DNA from: Bacteroidota bacterium
GTDB taxonomy: Bacteria; Bacteroidota; Bacteroidia; JACCXN01
Assembly: GCA_013696965.1 (NCBI GenBank)
Contig: JACCXN010000057.1
Location: 124,001-188,000, forward strand
Length of the DNA: 64,000 nt
Direction of reading: 5' to 3'
This document shows, piece after piece, positions 56,828 to 64,000 of this stretch (position 1 is its first letter; each line of letters begins with the position of its first letter). A program made the translations under genes and the position numbers. The notes below the pieces were generated by a model. The model was not told the origin of the DNA. It did no database searches and saw only the letters and a list, made by a program, of their open reading frames with translations.

Positions 56828-58672
56828 ATGAAAATTAAACTTTTATTTATTATTCCTTTATTCATTTTCTTTCAAAATCAATTTTCCTTTGCTCAAATAA
56901 AAAGTGAATCTTCTGGGATATTTGTTTTTGAAGGACTAGTTTATGGTTATGAAAATGATTCCTCAAGGAAATTATTTAAAAAAAACAAACAAACCGTACT
57001 GGAGGGACTTCTTGAAGGAGTGCAAATAAATGTTTACCAGAATAGTGAATTATCTTTTAAAACAGTTTCCGGTGCTAAAGGGGATTTTAAAATCACATTA
57101 AAACCAAATGTATTATATAAAGTCGAAGTTTTAAAAGAAGGTTATGATAATAACCTTCTTTACATTGACACTAAAGGTATTCCGGTTACAAACAAAAGTG
57201 ATGTTTATCTATTTTCAGATGCCGAATTTCTTTTAAACAGTTATAATAATAAGGCAAATGTAAATGAGCCTGTTGGAAGACTATTGTATAATCCTGATAG
57301 TGGTTATATGGAGTTAGAACTTAATGGAAATTCAGTTAAAAAATCAGGTAAAAAAAACGACCAGGACAATTTAATTGAATTAATGAAAAGGGCAGTGCTG
57401 AAAAACAAAATGGCAAATCAATCTGAAAAATTATCAAAACAAAAAAACCTAATTGTTCAGTCAAAAGATCAAATAAAAAATTTACCCCTTAAAGAAATCA
57501 AACCAGAGAAAGTTTTTTCTGAATTTCACTTGAAACCAATAGGTATACGGAATAATGATAAAAAAAATTTCAAGGAACGTATTTTAGATATTCGTCAAGC
57601 TAGGATGCAACTTGAATTGGACAGGGCTCAGGCTACAACAAAAGAGGACAGTCTGTTAATTGAACAAAGAGAAATAGTGATAAATTGGGCAGAGGCAGAA
57701 TTGAAGAGTGCAATTGTATTAATCAAAATACAAAAATCGAAATTAGAAATTCAAAACAAGGCACTGTATTTATCCTTATTGAGTTTATTGATGCTTCTAG
57801 TACTCTTTTTGTTTGCTTTTTGGCACTATAAGCACAAGGCAAAAATGAACCGATTGCTAATTAGGCAGAATCGAAGAATTCTTGATAGTATTAATTATGC
57901 CTGGCGTATTCAACAATCAGTCCTATTGAATGAAGATGAAATACATAAATTATTACCTGATTCGTTTATTTATTATCGCCCAAAGGATATAGTAAGTGGC
58001 GATTTTTATTGGCTCTCGGAAATAAATAACAGACTAATAATTGCTGTGGTTGATTGTACTGGTCATGGGGTACCAGGAGCATTTATGTCTTTAATTGGAA
58101 ATACTCTTTTAAATCAAATCATTAATGAAAAACAAATTACAGATCCGGCCTCTGTTTTAAAAGAATTACACAAGGGTGTGCTTAAAGCCCTTCGTCAGGA
58201 TAATAAGGAGAGCCTTTCTGAAGATGGCATGGAAATGTCAATTTGTGTTGTGGATCCAGTAAATAGTACCATGGAGTTTGCAGGGGCTATGAATCCAATT
58301 TATATTGTTACAGATGATAAGTTGCAGGTAATTAATGCAGATGTCAGATCAATTGGTGGAAAGAATCTGCGACTTGAAATGGAAAATCAAATTGAATTCA
58401 CAACAAAGAAGGTTTCTTTGGGTGAAAATACTTCTGTTTATATGTTTACTGATGGATATATGGATCAATTTGGAGGCAGGAACAATAAAAAATTCAATAC
58501 CATGAACTTTAAAAAATTGCTAATTGATATTCAGCATTTGGGAATGCAAGAACAAAAAATGGTAATACATAATACCATGGAGGATTGGAAAAAAGATAGA
58601 AACCAAATTGATGATATTTTAGTGGCTGGTTATAGCTTGGGAAAGCGACAAAAAAGTACAATTGAAAATTAA
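56828..58672 (+). CDS. SpoIIE/PP2C-type phosphatase with periplasmic sensor part (SiaA-like)
   Basis: 614 residues. Signal peptide (residues 1-22), a carboxypeptidase-regulatory-like beta domain (about 30-125, ending KVEVLKEGYDNNLLY), a long helical stretch, a membrane helix (313-335), then a cytoplasmic SpoIIE phosphatase from about residue 345. The catalytic aspartates are in VSGDFYWL, VDCTGHGVPGAFMSLIG and the C-terminal IDDILVAGY. In the Sia system SiaA is a phosphatase that removes phosphate from SiaC. It faces the siaC-siaB pair on the opposite strand (58711-60206), which supports a shared system. The periplasmic stimulus is unknown. Confidence 0.88.
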   Translation: MKIKLLFIIPLFIFFQNQFSFAQIKSESSGIFVFEGLVYGYENDSSRKLFKKNKQTVLEGLLEGVQINVYQNSELSFKTVSGAKGDFKITLKPNVLYKVEVLKEGYDNNLLYIDTKGIPVTNKSDVYLFSDAEFLLNSYNNKANVNEPVGRLLYNPDSGYMELELNGNSVKKSGKKNDQDNLIELMKRAVLKNKMANQSEKLSKQKNLIVQSKDQIKNLPLKEIKPEKVFSEFHLKPIGIRNNDKKNFKERILDIRQARMQLELDRAQATTKEDSLLIEQREIVINWAEAELKSAIVLIKIQKSKLEIQNKALYLSLLSLLMLLVLFLFAFWHYKHKAKMNRLLIRQNRRILDSINYAWRIQQSVLLNEDEIHKLLPDSFIYYRPKDIVSGDFYWLSEINNRLIIAVVDCTGHGVPGAFMSLIGNTLLNQIINEKQITDPASVLKELHKGVLKALRQDNKESLSEDGMEMSICVVDPVNSTMEFAGAMNPIYIVTDDKLQVINADVRSIGGKNLRLEMENQIEFTTKKVSLGENTSVYMFTDGYMDQFGGRNNKKFNTMNFKKLLIDIQHLGMQEQKMVIHNTMEDWKKDRNQIDDILVAGYSLGKRQKSTIEN

Positions 58673-58710
58673 AATGGAATTATTTTTATTGAGAGGAATT
58701 TGAAATTTTT

Positions 58711-59091
58711 TTATTCAATTATTTTTAAATGGAATGGAATTTTCAAAATGCTTTTTATTTCCTGGCCCTTGATTTCCATTAGTTCATCATCCTGATTATA
58801 AAACCAGGTAATACTAACTTTACCACCGTTTTTTACTACTTTCTCCAATGTAATAAGTATTTTTAATACCTGTTTAACAGAACCGGAATTAAAATATTCT
58901 AAATTAATATTAAAATCAGTAAAGGACGAAGGCTCGTTTGCATAGTTTCTCATCCAGTTTAGAGCTGTCTCATAAAATTTTTCAGCATCCTCTGGCAGAG
59001 ATCGGCCACTTATCTCGAATTTCATTTTTTCCTTATCCAAAACTACTTTAGGAGTATCTTCCGTAGCGTCAAAATAAATTGCTTTTTCCAT
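58711..59091 (-). CDS. SiaC-type partner-switch protein (DUF1987)
   Basis: 126 residues. Matches DUF1987: KAIYFDATEDTPKVVLDKEK start and FNINLEYFNSGSVKQVLKIL. In Pseudomonas SiaC the phosphorylated threonine sits in the loop after LEYFN; here Ser69 or Ser71 (NSGS) is the likely site. It shares an operon with the siaB-like gene (11 nt spacing). In Pseudomonas, unphosphorylated SiaC activates the diguanylate cyclase SiaD; no such enzyme is near here. Confidence 0.85.
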   Translation of the reverse strand: MEKAIYFDATEDTPKVVLDKEKMKFEISGRSLPEDAEKFYETALNWMRNYANEPSSFTDFNINLEYFNSGSVKQVLKILITLEKVVKNGGKVSITWFYNQDDELMEIKGQEIKSILKIPFHLKIIE

Positions 59092-59102
59092 TAATAAAGT
59101 AG

Positions 59103-60206
59103 TTATAAAGTAATGTTTAATGAAAAAAAGGATGATTCATCATTTATAGAAAAAAAATCATAATCTATTTCTGAATTGCTATTTCTAAAAATATCGATTA
59201 GCCCTAAGCCTGCCCCCCCTTTTAATCCTGGTTTTTTATCCAATAGATTATGTTTATATAATTCTGATAAACTTTCCTTGCTACGATTTTTGAGATTATC
59301 TAATTTTTTCTGTAGTTCACTTACTTTCTTATTGTCAACAATGTTGCCTGCACTAATAAAATATCCATTGCCTTTAATTCCTATAATAATTATCCCTTCA
59401 CAGTTTTCTTTAATCTTTTTACCATGTTTACTGATGTTTTGAAGCAATTCAACTAGCACGTAATAAACTTTTTTCATTTTCCCAATATTACCGGTTTGAT
59501 TCAAATTATGTTCAATCATACCTAAAATAGGAAGAATAGTTTCTTGAGAAAAATTTCCTTTATATGCAAGCAGAATATTATCTGAATACATAATATCATG
59601 TATTTCTTTAGTATGACTTAGGGGAAATATGAGTGGGTTTTTTTCTTCAGGGCTTGTTTTAGATTTTAACTTTAATTGTAAATGGAAAAGGGAAAGAAAG
59701 TAATTTACAAATTCAAAATCAAAAGTAATTGGATGTCCACTTTTCCGGGCCATTTCTATAATTCCAAGTCCGGCACCACCTTTTTCAGAATAACTTTCAT
59801 TGGTAAGAACTTCTAAATACAATTCTTTGAGTTCAGCCTTTTCTAATTTATTTACAATATCTAATTGTCCCTTTATTCGCTCAATCTTGGTATTTTCAAT
59901 TAAATTAGTAGAGCTAATGTAAATGGTGTTTTCAATATTTCTTACCAAAAACATTTCGGGTAAATTGTTTGTTCTGTTTTTGATTTTTGGTTTATCACTA
60001 TGGTGAATAATATTTTGAAAACATTCAGCCATTAAAAAGGAAACTGTATTGTTTAATTTTGATATTTCAGGAATATTATTGATGTTAAATTCACTTAACC
60101 GAAGTAAATTTTCAGTAATATTTTCATTGAAATCTGCCTGATAAACAAATGTGGAACTATCCTTTTCCAATTGCTTAAAAAAAGCAAAAAACACTTTAGG
60201 TTTCAT
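59103..60206 (-). CDS. SiaB-type serine kinase, tandem duplicated (DUF6272)
   Basis: 367 residues, about twice the normal length of SiaB. Two copies of the same GHKL-like kinase domain. The first (about 1-180) has the N-box MAECFQNIIHH (Glu61, Asn65) and G-box SEKGGAGLGIIEMARKSG. The second (about 200-367) has LVELLQNISKHGKK and LKGGAGLGLIDIFRNS. Both boxes are intact in both copies. Likely phosphorylates SiaC. Upstream of the siaC-like gene in one operon; the SpoIIE phosphatase faces it. Confidence 0.85.
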   Translation of the reverse strand: MKPKVFFAFFKQLEKDSSTFVYQADFNENITENLLRLSEFNINNIPEISKLNNTVSFLMAECFQNIIHHSDKPKIKNRTNNLPEMFLVRNIENTIYISSTNLIENTKIERIKGQLDIVNKLEKAELKELYLEVLTNESYSEKGGAGLGIIEMARKSGHPITFDFEFVNYFLSLFHLQLKLKSKTSPEEKNPLIFPLSHTKEIHDIMYSDNILLAYKGNFSQETILPILGMIEHNLNQTGNIGKMKKVYYVLVELLQNISKHGKKIKENCEGIIIIGIKGNGYFISAGNIVDNKKVSELQKKLDNLKNRSKESLSELYKHNLLDKKPGLKGGAGLGLIDIFRNSNSEIDYDFFSINDESSFFSLNITL

Positions 60207-60358
60207 TCTGATTTTTTTATATAATGGAAAAATAAATAAATTAATTATTATTCTGATAAAGATAAGAATAATAGGATTTGCCTTTAAAGTAAAAGAAATA
60301 AAATAGTATCTAAACTTTTATATACACTATCCTTTTTATTCACTTTTAAAAAATCAAA

Positions 60359-61480
60359 TTAATTATTTAACATTATGGGCATAACAAGCATTAGAATGTC
60401 TTCTTCAGGAGAGTCACTATTTGCAGGTGTTAGTATCCCTGCTCTGTTTGGGGCAGACATTTCAATGTTAACTTGTTCCGAATCAAGGTTATTCAGCATT
60501 TCCATCAGGAATTTAGAATTAAAGCCAATTTCCATATCCTCGCCATCATACTGACATGTTAATCTTTCTGTGGCTTCATTTGCAAAATCAAGATCCTCAG
60601 CTGAAACCTGTAATTCACTTCCCGTCATTTTTAATCTTACCTGATGGGTGGTTTTATTGGAAAATATCCCTACCCTTCGAATTGAACTTAAAAAGGAAGC
60701 ACGATCAATTGTTAATTTGTTTGGATTCTCCTTAGGAATTACAGCCTCATAATTTGGATATTTTCCATCAATCAACCTGCAAATAAGGTTTATATTGGCA
60801 AATGAAAAGAATGCGTTTGAATTATTGTATTCTATGCTTACATTAGTATCTTCATTTTGAAGCAAGTTTTTAAGCAGGTTTAAAGGTTTTTTAGGTAAAA
60901 TGAAGGAAGTGTTTTTGTCTGACTTAGCATCGGTTCTGCTGTATCTAACTAGTTTGTGGGCATCGGTTGCAACAAAAATAAGATTTTCACTAGATAACAT
61001 GCAATAAACCCCAGACATAACAGGTCTTAATTCATCATTTCCACTTGCAAAAATTGTTTTATTTATTCCATTGGCTAAAACAGATGAATTTATAGTAAGT
61101 GAGTTTGGTGATTCAATAGTTGGAAGCCTGGGAAATTCTTCACCATCATGTCCTGTAAGTTTATATTTTCCAAAATCAGATCCTATTTCTATTCCGTTTG
61201 TTTTATCCTGTATTGTAAATGTTAGTGGTTGTTCCGGAAAAGCCTTTAATGTTTCCATTAATAGCCTGGCAGGAATCGCAATTTTTCCTTTATCCTTGGC
61301 CTCTACAGGAAGCGAGGTGCTCATTGTGGTTTCCAGATCAGAGGCTGATATTACCAGTTCATTCTCTTTAATTTCAAATAAGAAATTATCGAGAATCGGC
61401 AAGGTATTGCTAGAGTTTAAAACACCGCTAATATTTTGTAGCTGCTTTAATAATGTCATGCTGGAGACAATGAATTTCAT
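60359..61480 (-). CDS. dnaN: DNA polymerase III subunit beta (sliding clamp)
   Basis: 373 residues. Three repeated clamp domains, each about 120 residues. Seen: MKFIVSSMTLLKQLQNISGV (domain 1), ASGNDELRPVMSGVYCML (domain 2), DGKYPNYEAVIPKENPNKL (domain 3 start), and the conserved C-terminal LMVMPIML-N that forms the partner pocket. Start at 61480; a TATCTTTG box lies about 100 nt upstream. Not adjacent to dnaA, as is common in Bacteroidota. Confidence 0.97.
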   Translation of the reverse strand: MKFIVSSMTLLKQLQNISGVLNSSNTLPILDNFLFEIKENELVISASDLETTMSTSLPVEAKDKGKIAIPARLLMETLKAFPEQPLTFTIQDKTNGIEIGSDFGKYKLTGHDGEEFPRLPTIESPNSLTINSSVLANGINKTIFASGNDELRPVMSGVYCMLSSENLIFVATDAHKLVRYSRTDAKSDKNTSFILPKKPLNLLKNLLQNEDTNVSIEYNNSNAFFSFANINLICRLIDGKYPNYEAVIPKENPNKLTIDRASFLSSIRRVGIFSNKTTHQVRLKMTGSELQVSAEDLDFANEATERLTCQYDGEDMEIGFNSKFLMEMLNNLDSEQVNIEMSAPNRAGILTPANSDSPEEDILMLVMPIMLNN

Positions 61481-61579
61481 ATGTTTTTATATTGAAAGTT
61501 AGTTTTTCCTTTAATGATTTACTAGTTCATTACTTTTTAATATTCAAAGAATTGATTTAAGTAAATATTTATTGGGGAA

Positions 61580-61587
61580 CAAAGATA
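61580..61587 (-). promoter_or_regulatory. Predicted promoter box of dnaN (TATCTTTG)
   Basis: Reverse-strand TATCTTTG about 100 nt before the dnaN ATG. Confidence 0.4.
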
Positions 61588-61713
61588 TGGTATTTGAAAC
61601 AGGATATAATAGTAAAGAATTAACTTTTCCAACTACTTTTTAACAATTCTGAAAGTAAGTTTTATATAGGTGGGATATATATTAAATCAGGAATAATTGT
61701 TTAATAAATTATC

Positions 61714-62739
61714 CTATAACCTTTTAACAGTATCCTGATTTAAAAAATAATTGATCCTGGGAGTTAATTCATTAAAAACAAAGAACTGGATAATAACAAA
61801 ATCTTTTTCATTTGTAAGTCCATACATTCTGTCCATATCAAAAGTAATAGGATTTCCTTCAAGATCGGTTGATCCTTCTTTCATTGGTTTATTGTATCCT
61901 GTAAAAGAATTTACTTTTCCATGAATATCAGTTATCTCAATACTGAAATTTTTGCAAAAATCCATGATTGAATCTTTTGTTGTGAGTGGGGTATCGTTGG
62001 CATAAAATTCGAAGTTGATATGCCTGAAATTACTCACAAATTGAATAATGGAAAGGGTGTCAATTTTTTCAAGGTATTTATTATCCTGAATAGATTTTAA
62101 CCTAGGCTTACGGGTGCTAATATTTTCAATAGCAAAAGATTCTTCAGGTGATTTCACATAATTAATTTCAATTTTTTCTATTTCATTGGGATTGTACCTG
62201 TACAAAGCAGTTGATTTCCATTCGGTTTCATCAATAAAATACCTGGAACTGAGGTATCCTCGGTGACCAGGTATAAACATTACAAATGGTACTGATGAAT
62301 TTTCCAATAACATGAAAGTGCCCATATTATCAGGAGTAGCTCCACCAACATAATAAACTTTAGCTGGTTTGTCTTTACCCATGTAAATTTCAATTTTAGT
62401 TGAATTACCTGCCATATTTGAAACAACATGGTCAAGAGAAGCCCTTGAAACAGGAGATTTTACCTCTAGTTGGCTAATTGTATTAAGTAATAAATCAATA
62501 CCGTCTTTTCTTGCCTCTGCATTTCCATTAACCGTCCAGATGCTATTGGTTTTTCTTTCCAGTGTTACTGTTCTTCCAATACCATCAGCCATAAAAATTT
62601 TGGAAACATTAGCAGTATCTTTTACAGCAAAATCTTTCAGCTCTTTTTTAATTGTTCCTGTTTTATTATTAAACCATAAATAACCAGCAACAATGCTTAA
62701 TACAAGGACAATAATTAAGGTAATTCTGTTTTTTTTCAT
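61714..62739 (-). CDS. DUF4340 domain protein
   Basis: 341 residues. An N-terminal membrane helix (ITLIIVLVLSIVAGYLWF), then DUF4340-type repeats: DTANVSKIFMADGIGRTVTL with WTVNGNAEARKDGIDLLLNT and a later SSRYFIDETEWKSTALYRY. Common next to gldG in gliding-motility or ABC-export loci. It lies 64 nt downstream of gldG, suggesting co-transcription. Probably periplasmic, membrane-anchored; function unknown. Confidence 0.9.
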   Translation of the reverse strand: MKKNRITLIIVLVLSIVAGYLWFNNKTGTIKKELKDFAVKDTANVSKIFMADGIGRTVTLERKTNSIWTVNGNAEARKDGIDLLLNTISQLEVKSPVSRASLDHVVSNMAGNSTKIEIYMGKDKPAKVYYVGGATPDNMGTFMLLENSSVPFVMFIPGHRGYLSSRYFIDETEWKSTALYRYNPNEIEKIEINYVKSPEESFAIENISTRKPRLKSIQDNKYLEKIDTLSIIQFVSNFRHINFEFYANDTPLTTKDSIMDFCKNFSIEITDIHGKVNSFTGYNKPMKEGSTDLEGNPITFDMDRMYGLTNEKDFVIIQFFVFNELTPRINYFLNQDTVKRL

Positions 62740-62803
62740 GATATTTTTTAAGAGCTATAAAAGCATTATTTAGAAATCGGTTTTCAATAATCCAAAAATA
62801 AAA

Positions 62804-64000
62804 TCAGGAGTATTTTCTTTTTCTGATATAAAAGAGTATAATTCCAGCAAACAAAACAATAATAACAGGTAGAACAGTATTTAGTAATTGCCAGAATGTT
62901 CTTTCAACTTTAATTCTTTCAGAATCAAGCAGTCTCAATTTAAATTCTTTTGAACGAGCACCTATAATCCCTGAATCATCACAAAGGTAATTCATGGCAT
63001 TTAATATAAATGTTTTGTTTGAGTAAATTTCTCCTGTAAACCTGTCGTAACCCAAGGGATAAACATTTCCAGTTGATTTTTGTATTGAATTTTTGATAAT
63101 ATTTCCGCTTCCGACTACAATCATTTTAGTTGGTTGGCTTTTATCTTTAAACTTAATATCCTCACTTTCCATAACCTCAGGTGTAATTCTGTTGGTAAAT
63201 GCTGATTCAAATTCACCTTCAAGAAGATAGGACACAGGTTGGAATGATTTGTTGAATTGCTCGGCTTTGGGTTCTTCTCTTAAGGAATTGATACTTATTC
63301 TAACTGGTGCATTAAGCAGTTTTGTATATTTTGAAGTATGAAGCAAAGGGGTTTTCTTTATCCCTGGGGCACTAACAGTATCAATGCTACTGATGAATTC
63401 AACACGAAGTGCATTAAGGTTATTTACAATAGGGTGATTGCTCTGGGGCATAAGCAATGGAAAATAAAACCACGGAAAAAGTTTTTGCTGGGGTTGATTG
63501 CCTATATATCCAGTAACAACTGGAATAGGAGCAGCCTGCAAATCCTGAACTAAATTGTTATTTATTCGAATGCCATACCTGAAAAGCTGATCATCAAGAT
63601 TTAATTCTTTGGCAATTGCAAAAGTCATTTTATTCGTAGAAAGACTATCCATTATTGCATCAACAGGATTAATCAGCCAAAGGACTTTTCCTCCCCTCAT
63701 GATAAATTGGTCAATAATAAATTTGTCTTTTTCAGAAAAAGCAGAATCCGGATTAGCAATAATAATTGCACTTATTCCTTTAAGACTGTTAAGCTTCTCT
63801 GCAATTTTAATTCTTTTCACATCGTAATATTCCGACAATGCCCTAGTAGCATCCTTAACTTCAGTTTCATCAAGTTCCCCATGTCCCTCAATAAATGCAA
63901 TACTTGGTTTTGATTCATCACTCAGTTTTTTTATAGTATTTGCAATTTCATATTCGAGTTGTTGTTCAGAAATATTAAGCATTTGTTCCGGAGAAGCACC
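62804..64000 (-). CDS. gldG: Gliding-motility ABC protein GldG (C-terminal part, runs off right edge)
   Basis: 399 codons are visible, open to the window edge (upstream codons read GASPEQ before the ATG at 63982, so that ATG is internal). The GIFT/ABC-type extracytoplasmic part is visible: SIAFIEGHGELDE, AIIIANPDSAFSEKDKFIID and WLINPVDAIMDSL. It ends with a membrane helix (LPVIIVLFAGIILFYI) and a short basic tail. Matches GldG, which works with GldF (ABC permease) and GldA in gliding and is needed for T9SS-type motility. The missing first part is outside the window. gldF is expected just beyond the right edge. Confidence 0.9.
   Translation of the reverse strand, partial: GASPEQMLNISEQQLEYEIANTIKKLSDESKPSIAFIEGHGELDETEVKDATRALSEYYDVKRIKIAEKLNSLKGISAIIIANPDSAFSEKDKFIIDQFIMRGGKVLWLINPVDAIMDSLSTNKMTFAIAKELNLDDQLFRYGIRINNNLVQDLQAAPIPVVTGYIGNQPQQKLFPWFYFPLLMPQSNHPIVNNLNALRVEFISSIDTVSAPGIKKTPLLHTSKYTKLLNAPVRISINSLREEPKAEQFNKSFQPVSYLLEGEFESAFTNRITPEVMESEDIKFKDKSQPTKMIVVGSGNIIKNSIQKSTGNVYPLGYDRFTGEIYSNKTFILNAMNYLCDDSGIIGARSKEFKLRLLDSERIKVERTFWQLLNTVLPVIIVLFAGIILFYIRKRKYS

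Noticed and set aside
1-64000. rRNA, tRNA, CRISPR arrays, insertion sequences and phage genes
   Set aside because: None recognised on either strand. No transposase motifs, no spaced direct repeats of CRISPR type.

Overview
The window looks like a piece of a Bacteroidota chromosome (Cytophagia, Flavobacteriia or Sphingobacteriia grade). The DNA is AT-rich. Many genes follow the phylum's TAnnTTTG promoter box and lack a clear Shine-Dalgarno sequence. Several products are typical of the phylum: GldG, a BatA/vWA membrane protein, DUF1573 and DUF4293 proteins, a bacillithiol-type YtxJ, lipoproteins with an SC lipobox, and a type IX secretion (T9SS) sorting-domain relic. No rRNA, tRNA, CRISPR array, integrase or insertion sequence was seen. 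This looks like ordinary chromosome with local gene decay.

Layout. 1-6040: the 5' part of a giant secreted beta-helix/jelly-roll/Ig-like surface protein that runs off the left edge. 6.5-12.2 kb: small housekeeping and stress genes (ogt, tspO, an aldehyde dehydrogenase, ytxJ) separated by gene remnants, including a frameshifted Crp/Fnr regulator. 12.5-25.1 kb: core genes (prfC, dapD, ruvX, def, dnaK, panB, a SAM hydroxide adenosyltransferase, phoH) mixed with methyltransferases and lipoproteins. 25.1-29.4 kb: purC behind a 25-bp perfect palindrome, then four tandem paralogous secreted proteins; the last carries a broken T9SS sorting domain. 29.5-34.5 kb: a dihydroorotase-like protein lacking most metal ligands, a BatA-like protein, a TIGR02757 protein and a DUF5011 lipoprotein. 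34.7-38.7 kb: two lipoproteins, a 41-residue FeoB-associated-like membrane protein and a fused E1 2-oxoacid dehydrogenase. 38.7-51.4 kb: a membrane patatin, FTCD, a deleted patatin next to an MBL hydrolase, Mpl, a MORN protein, a transglutaminase-like protein, an RND exporter, DUF4293 and an aminotransferase. 51.5-56.2 kb: two DUF1573 proteins, valS and an M23/LysM endopeptidase. 56.8-60.2 kb: a SpoIIE phosphatase facing a SiaC-SiaB pair. 60.4-64.0 kb: dnaN, a DUF4340 protein and gldG (cut by the right edge).

The most coherent system is the cluster at 56.8-60.2 kb. It resembles the SiaA-SiaB-SiaC partner-switching module of Pseudomonas, but the kinase is a tandem duplication and no diguanylate cyclase (SiaD) is adjacent, so the output should differ. 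The second theme is gene decay: a nonsense codon plus frameshift in a sorting domain, a Crp/Fnr gene with two frameshifts, a patatin with its middle deleted, and two further possible remnants. All family assignments come from reading motifs; no database search was run.
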